A stretch of 64,000 nt of DNA from Lichina pygmaea (lineage: Eukaryota; Ascomycota; Lichinomycetes; Lichinales; Lichinaceae), in assembly GCA_963422465.1 (NCBI GenBank), contig OY730171.1, positions 3,988,202 through 4,052,201 on the forward strand. Direction: 5' to 3'. The translations under genes and the position numbers were made by a program. Below are positions 1 through 9,950 of this stretch, in pieces. The stretch's first letter is position 1. Each line of letters starts with the position of its first letter. A model generated the notes under the pieces. That model was not told the DNA's origin. It was given only the letters and a program-made list of their open reading frames with translations, and ran no database searches.

Positions 1-217
1 CTGTCGGAATGCCGGGCACTTCGAACTGATAACTGCCATCCTTGTCGCGCACGACGATCTCTTCGTCCGCCTCTTCGGCCGGGGTCTGAATCGTCGTCGT
101 CGCCGACGTCGCCGTCGAGCTCGCTGTCGGCCGCCGACTGAGATGTTGGTGAAATAGGTTGCGCCTGCTGCTGTTGCTGTTGCTGTTCGTCCGCGTCGTG
201 CGCGACGTCATCATTGC
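1..217 (-). CDS. Possible 5' part of a gene running off the left edge (low confidence)
   Basis: On the minus strand two reading frames stay open to the window edge. One begins at an ATG pair near 211-216 and ends in an acidic stretch reading EEIVVRDKDGSYQFEVPGIP. The other enters from further upstream and carries a poly-Gln run encoded by a CAG/CAA repeat near 170-192, followed by an acidic, Ser-rich segment. Both look protein-like in composition, so an exon of a gene extending left is likely, but I cannot tell which frame is used or whether a small intron joins them. I do not recognise the product. If the gene is real, it is divergent from RAI1, with about 185 bases between the two starts. 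Confidence 0.35.
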
Positions 218-402
218 GATCTGGCTCTGTGGGAGGGATACCGTATGCTGTGATGGACTACTGTAGGTACGTAGCGAGAGGAGGGATTACGAGCATGTCG
301 AGGTGTACACTGCCGGTCGCCGGTGGCCCATTAGTCAGCCGTTGGAGATATCAGTTGCCCTTGGATATTCGACTGTTCCAAGCATCGATTCTGCCAAAGA
401 CC

Positions 403-1967
403 ATGCCTACCTTCCCGATTTCCCCGGCTGAGCGATTCAGGGGCTCCAGCGCGACTATCAGGAGACCGCACGTTGGTATATCGACAGCAGACCTCCATTT
501 CCAATGGCTCACTGGCGCTTAGGAGATTGCTTGCTTCTCGTACGATGACACTCACACCTACCATGCGGACGAATCATCACTGCGGTACTACTACCCTGCT
601 CGGATCGGGGCGGATCTCTCACGAGGGTTCGACCAATTCCAGAAGCTGGACGATACAGCCGACGGCCATCTGGACGCCCTCTTGAAGACGATCGTGCGCC
701 TCGAGAAGCAAACGGGAGCCCGCGTCCAAGCTGATCTCATCACATGGCGAGGCATGATGACGAAGGTATGTCGACGAGCATCTCGTCCGGTACGTCTCGA
801 AATGCTGAGTCCATGCAGATTCTATGCACCCCATTCGACAACTCCAACGGGTTAGGCTTCTGGGATAGGATCGCCGTCAGCGCGGATTCTAATCTGCCTA
901 CTAGTTTCGAGATGAATGCTACCCTCTTCCAAGTGCGCATATGGGACTCTGGAACTCATCTTCCCCCACCTTAGCTGACCTCGTCGCAACTCAAGGGAAC
1001 CATGTGAGTGCTACAGTAAGGTAAAAGCCACGCTTGACTAACTCTCGCAGATTCATCGAGGAGAACCATGGGTACAAGTTGGCGCAGTGGGAGACCCAAC
1101 GCCTCCAGCCCTCACAGCCTGGCGGTCCTTCGCAGGATCTGATGAGTTTTTGGGGTACACCTAAGCCGCATGTGTCTTTCTGCCTTTGCCTTCTGATACG
1201 CTCAACACAGGCTACAAATTCGAAACCTTGTCGTTGATCCCGGATACGTGGGCCGAGACGGACCGCGACTTCATTGAGAGTCGAGAAGACCACGTCGTCA
1301 ACAATCACGCGCAATACTGCTGTGTGGTCAAGACCGGGTTCGGCAAGATGAGAGTGGTTCTGGGTGGCGAAGTAGATGCAGGTCGCTAAGTCGGATCCTT
1401 AGACCCTCACTGGCTGTATATCTGATGCTGCACAGTGTGGGACGCAAAACCGGAAAACAAGGACGATCCCGTCGACTGGGTCGAGCTCAAGACCAGCGCC
1501 GAGCTGTACAACGACAGAGCCGCCATGAAGTTCGAGCGGAAGCTTCTCAAATTCTGGGCGCAGTCTTTCCTCCTGGGCGTCCCGAGGATCATCGTCGGGT
1601 TTCGGAGCACACACGGCATACTCGAGAGGATAGAAGAGTTTGAGACGCAGGACATCCCCGGCAATGTGAAGCGGGAGGGCAAGGGAACTTGGGATGGCAA
1701 CCTGTGCATCAACTTCGCAGCCGCATTTCTTGAATGTATGCTCTACGAAACCCCCAATGGTGATGGTGACACCTTCACACAACGCTGACGTGCAAATTGG
1801 ATGTAGGGCTCAAAGCCAACATCACGAGCGAAGGGGTCTGGCGTATCAGGAAGAAGGAGCACTCGAGATCGATCGAACTGTTCAAGCTGGAAGAGACTGG
1901 ACATGGGGACATTCTGTCCTCTGAGTTCGTGGAGTGGCGCCAGCAGATGGCCTCTGCGGTTGCATGA
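403..1967 (+). CDS. RAI1: Rai1/DXO-family decapping nuclease (371 aa, 9 exons, 8-base microexon)
   Basis: Exons 403-471, 523-765, 819-850, 905-932, 996-1003, 1051-1154, 1211-1381, 1436-1735 and 1807-1967 sum to 1116 bases. Rai1/DXO proteins partner the nuclear 5'-3' exonuclease Rat1 and remove incomplete or non-canonical mRNA 5' caps. Family signatures appear in order: EIACFSYDD near residue 24, GADLSRGF, LITWRGMMTK, FEMNATLFQGT, the WGYKFE motif, the acidic metal ligands in GGEVDA (about 213-218), the WVELKTS Glu-x-Lys motif (about 231) and WDGNLCINFAAAFLEW. The start at 403 gives the usual short N-terminus. Exon 5 is only GGAACCAT; it supplies Gly-Thr and part of Ile in a conserved segment, and both flanking introns have GT-AG ends, the second with a good CTAAC branch site. 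TAF6 follows on the same strand 587 bases downstream. Confidence 0.93.
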
Positions 1968-2554
1968 AGGCCTCAGCGGGACCGGAAGAAGTGGCGTTGC
2001 GTCATGACATACCTTTGCTTTCGTATCATGTTGTTCGTGTGCTACCGAGCATGTAGGGTTAGATGAGCTGCCTGATTCAGCAGGCAGGCTTGTTAGTAGC
2101 GCCAGCGAACGAGCTGTCGTTGGAAGCTAAGGTCACGCGTCTCTGACGGATATTTCAGCCCTGTGGACCGCCGAGACCCTGCTTACGTCATTGCAGTCTG
2201 GCGGGGCAATTACCCGGAGCGCAAGGCACGTACTGAGCTCCACGCAGATACAACCGCGACAACGTCTTGAGACGGAGGGGTTGTTCCCCGTGTCGTCGAC
2301 TTATTGTTCAAGTTACCCACTTTTAGGGTGACTGCCCAAGATGGTATTGCGAAAGGAGGCTATTGTGCGGTAGAGGTAGATCATGCGCACCTCCCTTTGG
2401 TCACGAACCTGACCTTCGAACTTCCTGCATCTTTCATCTCCTGACGAGGACACCGTAGACCTGCCACTGCCACGTTCGAATACTCAGTCCACGATACTTG
2501 TGCTGCTGCTGGTCCTCTGTCTTCTTCTCTTGAAAACGCAACCGTCCGAACATC
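1968..2554. other. Intergenic, RAI1 to TAF6
   Basis: This 587-base stretch holds the RAI1 3' end and the TAF6 promoter. I see no gene, repeat or clear regulatory motif in it. Confidence 0.6.
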
Positions 2555-4230
2555 ATGTCTGTCTGGAACCCCGAGAACGTCCGCGACGTGGCAGAGTCGG
2601 TCGGGATGATGGCGTTGAGCGACGACGTCGCGCAGAACCTCGCGCGCGACGTCGAGTTCCGGCTGTCGCAGGTGCTCGAGGAGGCCCTGAAGGCGATGCG
2701 CCACGGCAAGAAGACGACTCTGTCGACCCAGGACGTCTCGCAGGCGCTGCGTGCTCTCGACGCCGAGCCGCTCTACGGCTACGAGTCGACGCGGCCGCTG
2801 CGCTTCGGCGAGGCCACCCTCGGACCGGGCCAGCCGCTCTTCTACGTCGAGGACGACGAGATGGATCTCGAGAAGCTCATCAACGCGCCCCTACCAAAGG
2901 TGCCGCGCGACATGTCTTTTACAGGTAAGAGGGGAGGTGCATCGAAGAGGGTTGCTCATACGGGAGAGGCCGCGAAAGCTGAGGTCATCCGACACAGCGC
3001 ATTGGCTCGCCGTCGAGGGCGTGCAACCGACGATACCGCAGAACCCTACCACGGCCGAAACACGAAATCAAGACCTGCATGCGAAAGGCGCGGGAGTCAG
3101 CACCCATGCGGCAGGCCTGTCCACGGGCGAGGACGTTGCGGTGAAGCCGCTGGTCAAGCATGTCTTGTCCAAGGAACTGCAGCTCTACTTTGAGCGAGTG
3201 TGCGGGGGTATCCTGGACGAGTCCCACGAGGAAATCCGGACGGCGGCCCTGACAAGCCTCCGGCACGACCCTGGCCTTCACCAGCTGGTTCCCTACTTTG
3301 TGCAATTCGTCGCCGAGAAGGTCGCCCACAGCCTGCGTCATCTCTTCGTCTTGACGCAGATGGTGCATCTGACCTCGGCTCTGCTGGAGAACGAGTCTCT
3401 GTATCTGGACCCCTACGTATGTCTTGCCCCCCTCCCCTCCTCTGACGGCGACATTTCGCGGGGTATACCACGAAGGCTGTATGCTGACCGATGTATCTCG
3501 TCAGGCCGCCTCCATCGTGCCGCCGGTCTTGACATGTCTCATCGGCCGACGACTCGGTGACCAGCCCGCTGGGTCGGCGGCGCCGTACCAGCTTCGAGAG
3601 ATGGCCGCGGCCCTGATCGGTGTCATCTGCAACAAGTACAGCGGCGTGTCGCCGACGCTCAAACCTCGTCTCGCACGGACGTGTCTGAAGCACTTTCTTG
3701 ACCCGACCAAGCCCATGGGCGTCCATTTCGGTGCGGTCCTAGGCCTGCAGGCCGTCGGCGGCACCGAGGCCATTCGGGCGCTGATCCTGCCGAACCTCAG
3801 GGCGTACGAAGTTGTCTTGGTCGACCGCACCGCCGCCGAGGAGGCAGGAAGCCAGGACGACCGGAACAACGTCCACATGGACGGGCAAGACGGCGACGGC
3901 GCCGACCCGCCGTTGAGGCCAGAGAGCGGCACGGTCATCGGCGCCGTCGTCCGTGCGCTGATGTCGCTCGAATCAGAGGGCGCGAGCATACTGCCCGTGG
4001 GCTCGACGCAAGCCCAGCCAGACCACACGATGACCAACGGCGAAGTCGACACCACTAGCACTGGCACCGGTACCGCCGCTGGCACCTCCACGGCGCCAAG
4101 ACGCGCGCACGCGCACGACGACGCAACGACAAGGCAGAAGCTCAGGGAGAAGTTGGGACCCGTGTTCGGCTCGAGGATCTACGCCCTCGACAGACCGCGC
4201 CTGTGGACGGCTTTGCTCAGCGAGCAATGA
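2555..4230 (+). CDS. TAF6: Transcription initiation factor TFIID/SAGA subunit 6 (504 aa)
   Basis: Three exons, 2555-2924, 2998-3416 and 3505-4230, total 1515 bases. TAF6 is shared by TFIID and, in fungi, SAGA; it pairs with TAF9 through a histone fold. Residues 1 to about 70 form the H4-like histone fold ([19 protein letters not shown], then the [20 protein letters not shown] helix). A linker reading [16 protein letters not shown] follows, then after the first intron [10 protein letters not shown], another family hallmark. Residues from about 175 to 370 are the helical HEAT-type domain, including [12 protein letters not shown] and [18 protein letters not shown]. The C-terminal 130 residues are Thr/Gly/Ala-rich and poorly conserved. 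Length is typical. Exon junctions restore HWLAVEG and the LDPY-AASIVPP join exactly. Confidence 0.93.
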
Positions 4231-5334
4231 TCGTCGGTTCATCATCGTGGTATAAAAAAGCTGCGTGGTACTCGTGACATGAAAATGGGGAATGTTCGGG
4301 GGCGGGGGGCCTGAGGTCACAAGGGGCACGAGGGGCCACGGGGGGAGGATCGAATTAGCGCTAATGAAATATGAAGATGTTTGATCTTGTCGTGTGTGTG
4401 ATTGATCTTGTTCTGTTGCTCTCGAGGTGGAGAGGGGGAGAGTGGCAGTGTGAACTACTGTACCGTACGGAGCGTAGATGAGCAGAGTACAGGGGAGGAG
4501 GAGGAGCAGGAGGAGGAGTGACTGCCAGTAGGTGGATGAACAGAACTGCTTGGATCGAGAGCCCTCGGGGGCGTAGAGCTCTGCTCCATCGTGGTATAGC
4601 CTATCCCAGTAGGCTGTCCACAGACCTATCTACATACAGACTGGCTACCAATTGTCTCGAGGTCTTTGTCTGCAGGCCATCCACAAGCCATCCACAGGTT
4701 GTTTGTCTACAGGCCGTCTATAGGGCTGTCTACATACGGTACACTGTCCCGCCAATTTATCTGCAGAGTGCCTACAGAGAGTGTCTACAGAGAGTGTCTA
4801 CAGAGAGTGTCTACAGAGTGTCTACAGAGTGTCTACAGAGACTATCTACAGACTGTCCACCAGTTGCCAAGAGGGCTTTTGTCTGAAGACTGTCTGCAAG
4901 CTGTCCTACCAAGCTGTCCACCGGGTTGTCCAGCATCTTGTCTACGTGGTTTTGTCTACCCAGCTGTCTACAGGCCTTGTCTACTACGGTACGGACCGTC
5001 TAGAGCTGCATACCGTGACGTGTCTGTCAAGTATAGTATGTACGGTACAGGGCACCCTTGACATGTCCCGTTGACGACGACGAAGCTTGCGCATGTCAGA
5101 GTGACAGATGTACGTATGTACGAAGGAGTTCTAGCTCTGATTGGCTATAACGACAGTTACTCGTCGGTCAATAGGCCGGTTGGTTAGCGAGTCAGTCCTG
5201 TATAAGTTGGTCAGTAAGTCGATCAGTCAGTAAGGTCAAGGTCACCCAGGCCTAGCGGATGTGTCCCTCTTCCCTCCTCTGCATCTTCTCCTGTCAATTC
5301 AATCCAGAAAACTCCAAATCCAAAAAAACCAAAT
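4231..5334. other. Intergenic, TAF6 to tRNA-Gly
   Basis: The first 380 bases after TAF6 are purine-rich without a gene. Most of the rest is a degenerate minisatellite (listed separately). Short plus-strand open frames over the minisatellite read YRxSTExV repeats and are products of the repeat, not genes. Confidence 0.6.
4617..4990. repeat. Minisatellite built on CTGTCTACAG / CTGTCCACAG
   Basis: Degenerate tandem copies of a unit of about 10 to 14 bases containing TGTCTACAG extend over roughly 370 bases. The most regular core, about 4765-4860, has GTGTCTACAGAGA units following one another with spacing of 12 or 14 bases. Outer copies diverge and are separated by short spacers, which suggests an old array with a more recently expanded centre. 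Confidence 0.85.
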
Positions 5335-5468
5335 TGCGCTGACAGGGACTCGAACCCTGGCCGTTGACGAACCTAGAGATGTGCATGCGGCGGGTGGGAC
5401 CGACCGACATGCATTTTTATACTCCCTGTTTATGGGAGGTCAACATCCTACCCCTGGACTACCAGCGC
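5335..5468 (-). tRNA. tRNA-Gly(CCC) with a 63-base intron
   Basis: Read on the minus strand from 5468, the sequence folds as a full tRNA: acceptor GCGCTGG pairs with the 3' strand (one G-T pair), a 4-bp D stem, an anticodon stem TTGAC/GTCAA that is fully paired, loop CTCCCA-C with anticodon CCC at 5434-5436, a T arm CAGGG-TTCGAGT-CCCTG and discriminator A. A 63-base intron (about 5370-5432) interrupts it after position 37, the canonical eukaryotic site. The mature length is 71 bases, normal for tRNA-Gly. Confidence 0.9.
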
Positions 5469-7785
5469 TTGAAATTGTGTGATCGGTAGGAAGAAATGGT
5501 GAAAGAGCGATATCTATTTAGTGCAACCCATATCGTGTGAGGAAAGTGTGTGGGTCCCCCGATGAATCAGCAGCCCTGATTACCTAATTGAATCAACGAA
5601 CCCACAACATAAAATTGGAGCAGCCCAATCCCTCCCTCTTCTTCTTCTTCTTCACCACGAAGTTTCGCTCCGGCCCGAGCTCCTCCTGACCAGCGACACC
5701 CGAACCGGTCGAGCTGGAACGATTGAGGAAGCGGTTACGGTCGACCTGGACTTCCTCTTTCTGGGGAAAGTTCCACGGGAGATTTGTTTCGAGTTGACTT
5801 CAAGAGCGACTCGGTTCTATACCCGTTGTTAATCGCGCACCCAGTCTCTTGCTTCTACTTGGCTGTCGAATCCGTGGGACGGTGCGTTTCATATGCAGGG
5901 TAACATTCTATGGGACATGACTCCCGATCTGTTTGGTTGTTGAAGTTGCCCTTTCTTGCGGGATGGGGCGAGGAGGGGGAGTGCCGTGCATGCCTTTTGG
6001 GTCGCTTGCGTGGTCGGAGATATCAGAGTTGGCTGGCGATATCCTTGCTTGATCTAGTGTTTAGTCCTCCGACTTTGTCTTCAATTGGGGCTATAATCGA
6101 TTGGATCCACCATGCTTATACACCTTCTTTCAGCCCCCGAACATCTAGTCATCTGTCTCGCATCCCATGACGTCTCTTTTCTCCCCCCCCCACATCCCTG
6201 TACTAAACAGCAATTGACATGCGCAGCAACAGCATCCTACATCCGTATGAAAACTCAACCAGCAAGACCCAAGGCTCCTACGGACAGCCTTGCTATCGAA
6301 GCACCCTCGACGTAGGCACGAAAGCTCGCCGCAGCATCCTTCACCACGCCTGACACGTCCGGATCCCTCAAAGGGGACATCCCCATGCTCCCCTGCCCTC
6401 CCAAGGCCAGAAAGCCAGTTCCCGCAGATTGTATTTTCCTTCACCAAAACTTCACACCCCCAATAAACCCTGCGATCATAGATGGCCGCCATTATGATCG
6501 TCGATGTAGTCCGATGTGTCACGTTGCAATCCTGAGCTAATCGGACGTGCGTTGACATGGCTGTTTAGCATCACATCGTTGCAATACTGTCCCCATCAAA
6601 ACGTCTCCCCGAAACAAACCTCCCCTCCCTTCGCCCTTTCCCCTTCTTCCCCCCACCCCACATCTCCACATCTCCACCCCGTCACAGCCAGAAAGATATC
6701 ACGACAACACGGATAGCTCTGTACGAACGCTCGTACATCGAGCCGCGGGCACTGATGGGAGCTGCTCGCTGGCACTGGAGCCACGTACTGCACGGTGGCT
6801 TATCTGTACTTGTACGATCCGAGCCGGTGTTGAAGACAACGTACAGTACAAGGAAGATCCCCTCGGACGTACAGTACGTGCGGGTAACCAACCTACAATA
6901 CGTCCGTACTCTAACAGTACAGTACAGTATGGTACATACATAGGTAATTGATGGATAATTCCTACGTGGCCATCTCTTTGTCTCAAGTCGCGATGTGTGA
7001 AGATGGGCATGGCCGGGCATGGCTGGGCCTGGCTGGGCCTGGCTTGCCTTGGCTTGCCTTGGCGTACGTACAAAGGTACTTGGCTTCCTCCCACCATGTC
7101 TTCAGTGTACTCGCACACTTCCAAGCCATCATCATCATCATCATCATCGGAAAACATGCCGTCCCGGCATTTGACCTGTATCGATAAATTGCACTAACTC
7201 AAGGGGTCTTGTTGGAGCTTCTCAAACAAACGTGCACATGTACGCGGCTAATGCATAAGTAGGATCGTGAGCCCTGTGGGGCAGTACAGTAGGCCTACGG
7301 GCAGTACAGTACTGGACGCTCTCTCTGTTTAAATCATCTATATACCCCACAACGGAGCACGCTCACAAATCGAAATGATGAAAGTGCATAGTTAACAAAC
7401 GAATGCCTCCTTCTAACATTAGCCATTAAGGATCCCGTGCCGTTGATATTGTGGCCATTCAGCGACCGGGGCCAATGACGATCGGAGACCCTTCCTCTGC
7501 GCGGTATGTCTAGAGTGACACTGTTTGCGCTGCCTTTCCGGGGAGAGTGTCCAGTGGCTCTTCTGTCCCTCGAGCAAGATTGGAGCCTGAGGCGTGAACG
7601 GAGCACGTTCCCAAGTTGCTTCGTCCAAAGTGCCCATAGAACTCTCATATGGCAGAGAAGCATGAGAGGAGAAGAGAAAAGACATGTCAAGTGGTGGGAT
7701 GGCAGGAAGCGTTCCTTCGACGGGTGATCCCCGCGTGTGCGTTCCAGAGACCTAGACCGATGGCTGTGATCCTGTCAAAGTGACA
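5469..7785. other. Gene-poor stretch between tRNA-Gly and the epoxide-hydrolase-like gene
   Basis: About 2.3 kb with no gene I can support. It contains a CTT-rich patch near 5637-5650, C-rich runs near 6180 and 6640, a short CTGGGCCTGG/CTTGCCTTGG repeat at about 7018-7062, an ATC microsatellite at about 7127-7147 and several GTACAGTAC palindromes (for example 6840-6960 and 7280-7312). One minus-strand stop-free frame of about 67 codons at 5590-5795 is noted under rejected items. Confidence 0.55.
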
Positions 7786-9431
7786 TCAGTCTACCTTATC
7801 CAGGTCCAGGTAGCAGCTCTCCTTCAGTCTCGGGTCCCTCGTCAACATGGCGCGGCCGAAAGATCGCTTGAGATCTTCCGCGACCTCCAAAGGCCGCTCC
7901 CACACGGGCCAGCCGACGTCCGGGCCGAAGTGCCGGGTGACGGACACCAGAGGCTGAACGCACGCGGCCCAGGCCGGCGGAAAGTTCGACTGAGAGTCGG
8001 GAAAGACGCACAGCCCCAAGGGCGTTTTGATCCAACGTTCCCCCAGATCTCGTAGCTCCTCTCCGTTTGCCGCGGTCGCGGCAAGGCATCGCAGTGGCGC
8101 CTCGGGCCCGGGCAGCCACGAGATCATGGTGAAGTCGAGCGCGTCCTCGGTGCTGAAGCTGTCCTCGCGCCTTGTGCGTTCGGCTAGCGTCTCGCGTGTC
8201 CAGGCGAGCAAGCCGACGGGCGAGTCGCAGAGAGCGTAAGCCAGCGTCTGAGGTTTGGCCTGCAGCCCCGACCTGGAGCATAGATGGCCCGAACACGTAT
8301 GCGTCGAGGCCACCGGTGGTGGTGGCAGTCGGCGCCGACGCCCTTTCGCGCCGGTGCGGAAGTCGTCGGCGTGATACCCGAGTCTGGCGGCCACCAATCC
8401 TTTGGGCATGAGGCGAGCCGTGAGGTATTTCAGGTAGTGGAGGGGCCGGTGGGTCCAGGAAGGAGGCCGCAGACATGGAAGAGGGGTTGTCGTGTGGATG
8501 CCCAGACACCGATGGCCGTGGTGCAAGGCCAGCATTCGGCAGATGCTGAATCCCCTGTTGCGCAGTCAGTCGGACACGAACGTGCCGCTCATCTCAGGCC
8601 GGCGGGGTCTTGACATACCAGCCGGTGCCGTGTGCGACATAGTGCCTGTAGCCGAGCCTCAACATCAGCGCATCGAACATGGCGGCTACCGTCCGAGGTC
8701 CCAGCCCTTCTGCGTTGCCCGCGTCGCTGAAGCCGCAGCCCGGTACGCTGGGCACGACGACGTGGAAGGCGGGGTCGCCGTCCTCCGACGGTACGGTCAA
8801 GGCGTCGATGATCCGTAGCACCTCGACGATTCCCCCCGGCCAGCTGTGGCAGTAGAGTAGCGGAATGGCATCGTGCGACGAGCCCAACGGAGAGCGCTTA
8901 TGGACGAAGTGGAGACGTAGCGGAGGATGCGGCGACGGCGGGTCGACGAGGGTGCGCCATTGGGGCAGCCGTGCGTTCAGGTACTTCTCGCGTTGCCGCC
9001 AGTCGTACTTCCCCAGCCTGGACCGTCGTTAGCCAGCGGTGCTGTTGTCGCTACGATATTTCTGTGAACTGGCCCATTGACGTACCAGTAATCGAGGTCT
9101 GGCTCGATCACCTCCTTGGGGACTCCATATTTCCATTCTCGCTCGTCCGCTGGCGAGAGACCATGAGGCAACCGGGAGAGTTCCAATTTTTTCCTGGTGA
9201 GATCCAGATACCGCGAAGATACCTGTTGATTCTGTTGTCAGTCGTCTTTGGCGTCGTGTATAGCAATTTCTTGGAAGGCGCGATACTGACATGCAAACTG
9301 TATGGTTTGATGGTGACCGGGCGGTTGTCGACGGTGGCCGCAGCTGCACTTGTAGTTGCGCCTGCAGTTGCGCCTGTGCCGACCGGCGGCATGGCGACCG
9401 GGAAGGTAAACAAGTGGCTGGAGAGGGGCAA
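7786..9431 (-). CDS. Epoxide-hydrolase-family alpha/beta hydrolase, nucleophile apparently missing (481 aa)
   Basis: Exons on the minus strand are 9431-9291, 9222-9086, 9017-8619 and 8554-7786 (1446 bases). The N-terminal part matches the epoxide hydrolase N-domain: KPYSLH, then YLDLTRKKLELSRLPHG, then EWKYGVPKEV and YDWRQREKYLN. The hydrolase core follows with the HSWPGG oxyanion loop, PSVPGCGFS, and later PQTLAYALCDSPVGLLAW. A C-terminal RHFGPDV..VWERPLEVAEDLK segment resembles the usual catalytic His block (GGHFAAWERP). At the nucleophile elbow, where active enzymes read G-x-D-W-G, this protein reads H-G-T-G-W-G (residues 222-227), so the Asp is replaced by Gly. The four exons join in frame with GT-AG introns of 64 to 68 bases. 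Family membership is firm; hydrolase activity is doubtful. Confidence 0.85.
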
Positions 9432-9950
9432 CGAGCTGTGGCTTGAAAGCAGACAGCAGCCTCAATCGGCGTCCGGCTAAATTTAAAGAGGGTCCGGTCG
9501 CAAAGGGCCAGTTCGCCTGAGAGGAATGATCGACAGGTCCCGTGACCGGATGGACGCCCTTGCGACTGTGGCTGTGGCTGTGGCTGACGCATTGGGGCAT
9601 CTCGTTTGCACAGCCACAAAAACGCCAAGGCCTTTTCGTTCCGGCCAAATCTCGGAGAATATATTTTTGGAACTGGCAGACGGGTATTGGGTATTGCAGA
9701 CTTGGCGGCTGGCGAATATGGCCAAAGGATCGTGGATCGACATGATATTCTCGGCGAAGGCACATCTTCAACCGCCATACTTCGTATCCTGTCGACGAGC
9801 TGACCTCACCTACCTCGTCTTGCCGTCTGCCAGTTCGTCTGTCTTGGTTGGGCAACCGAATCATGTCGCCCCCTGCCTTTTTCTCGTCCTGCGTCATAAC
9901 GGCGATGCCCGGCGGCGGAGAGGTTCCTCGTCCACATTTGCCCGTTCGTG
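9432..9950. other. Intergenic, HID1 3' side to epoxide-hydrolase-like start
   Basis: 519 bases between two minus-strand genes. It must hold the HID1 terminator and the promoter of the epoxide-hydrolase-like gene. Short open frames here do not resemble proteins. Confidence 0.55.

Noticed and set aside
4518-5074. Repeat-coded open frames rich in Tyr-Arg-Ser-Thr-Glu
   Set aside because: They are translations of the TGTCTACAG minisatellite in three frames, with no independent coding evidence.
5590-5795. Minus-strand stop-free frame of about 67 codons with a poly-Lys segment
   Set aside because: It has no start codon and no homology I recognise. It could be a terminal exon of an unseen gene, but no upstream exon could be joined convincingly.
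7018-7062. Possible CRISPR-like or clustered repeat (CTGGGCCTGG units)
   Set aside because: Units are contiguous and very short, with no spacers; this is a simple tandem repeat in a eukaryotic genome.
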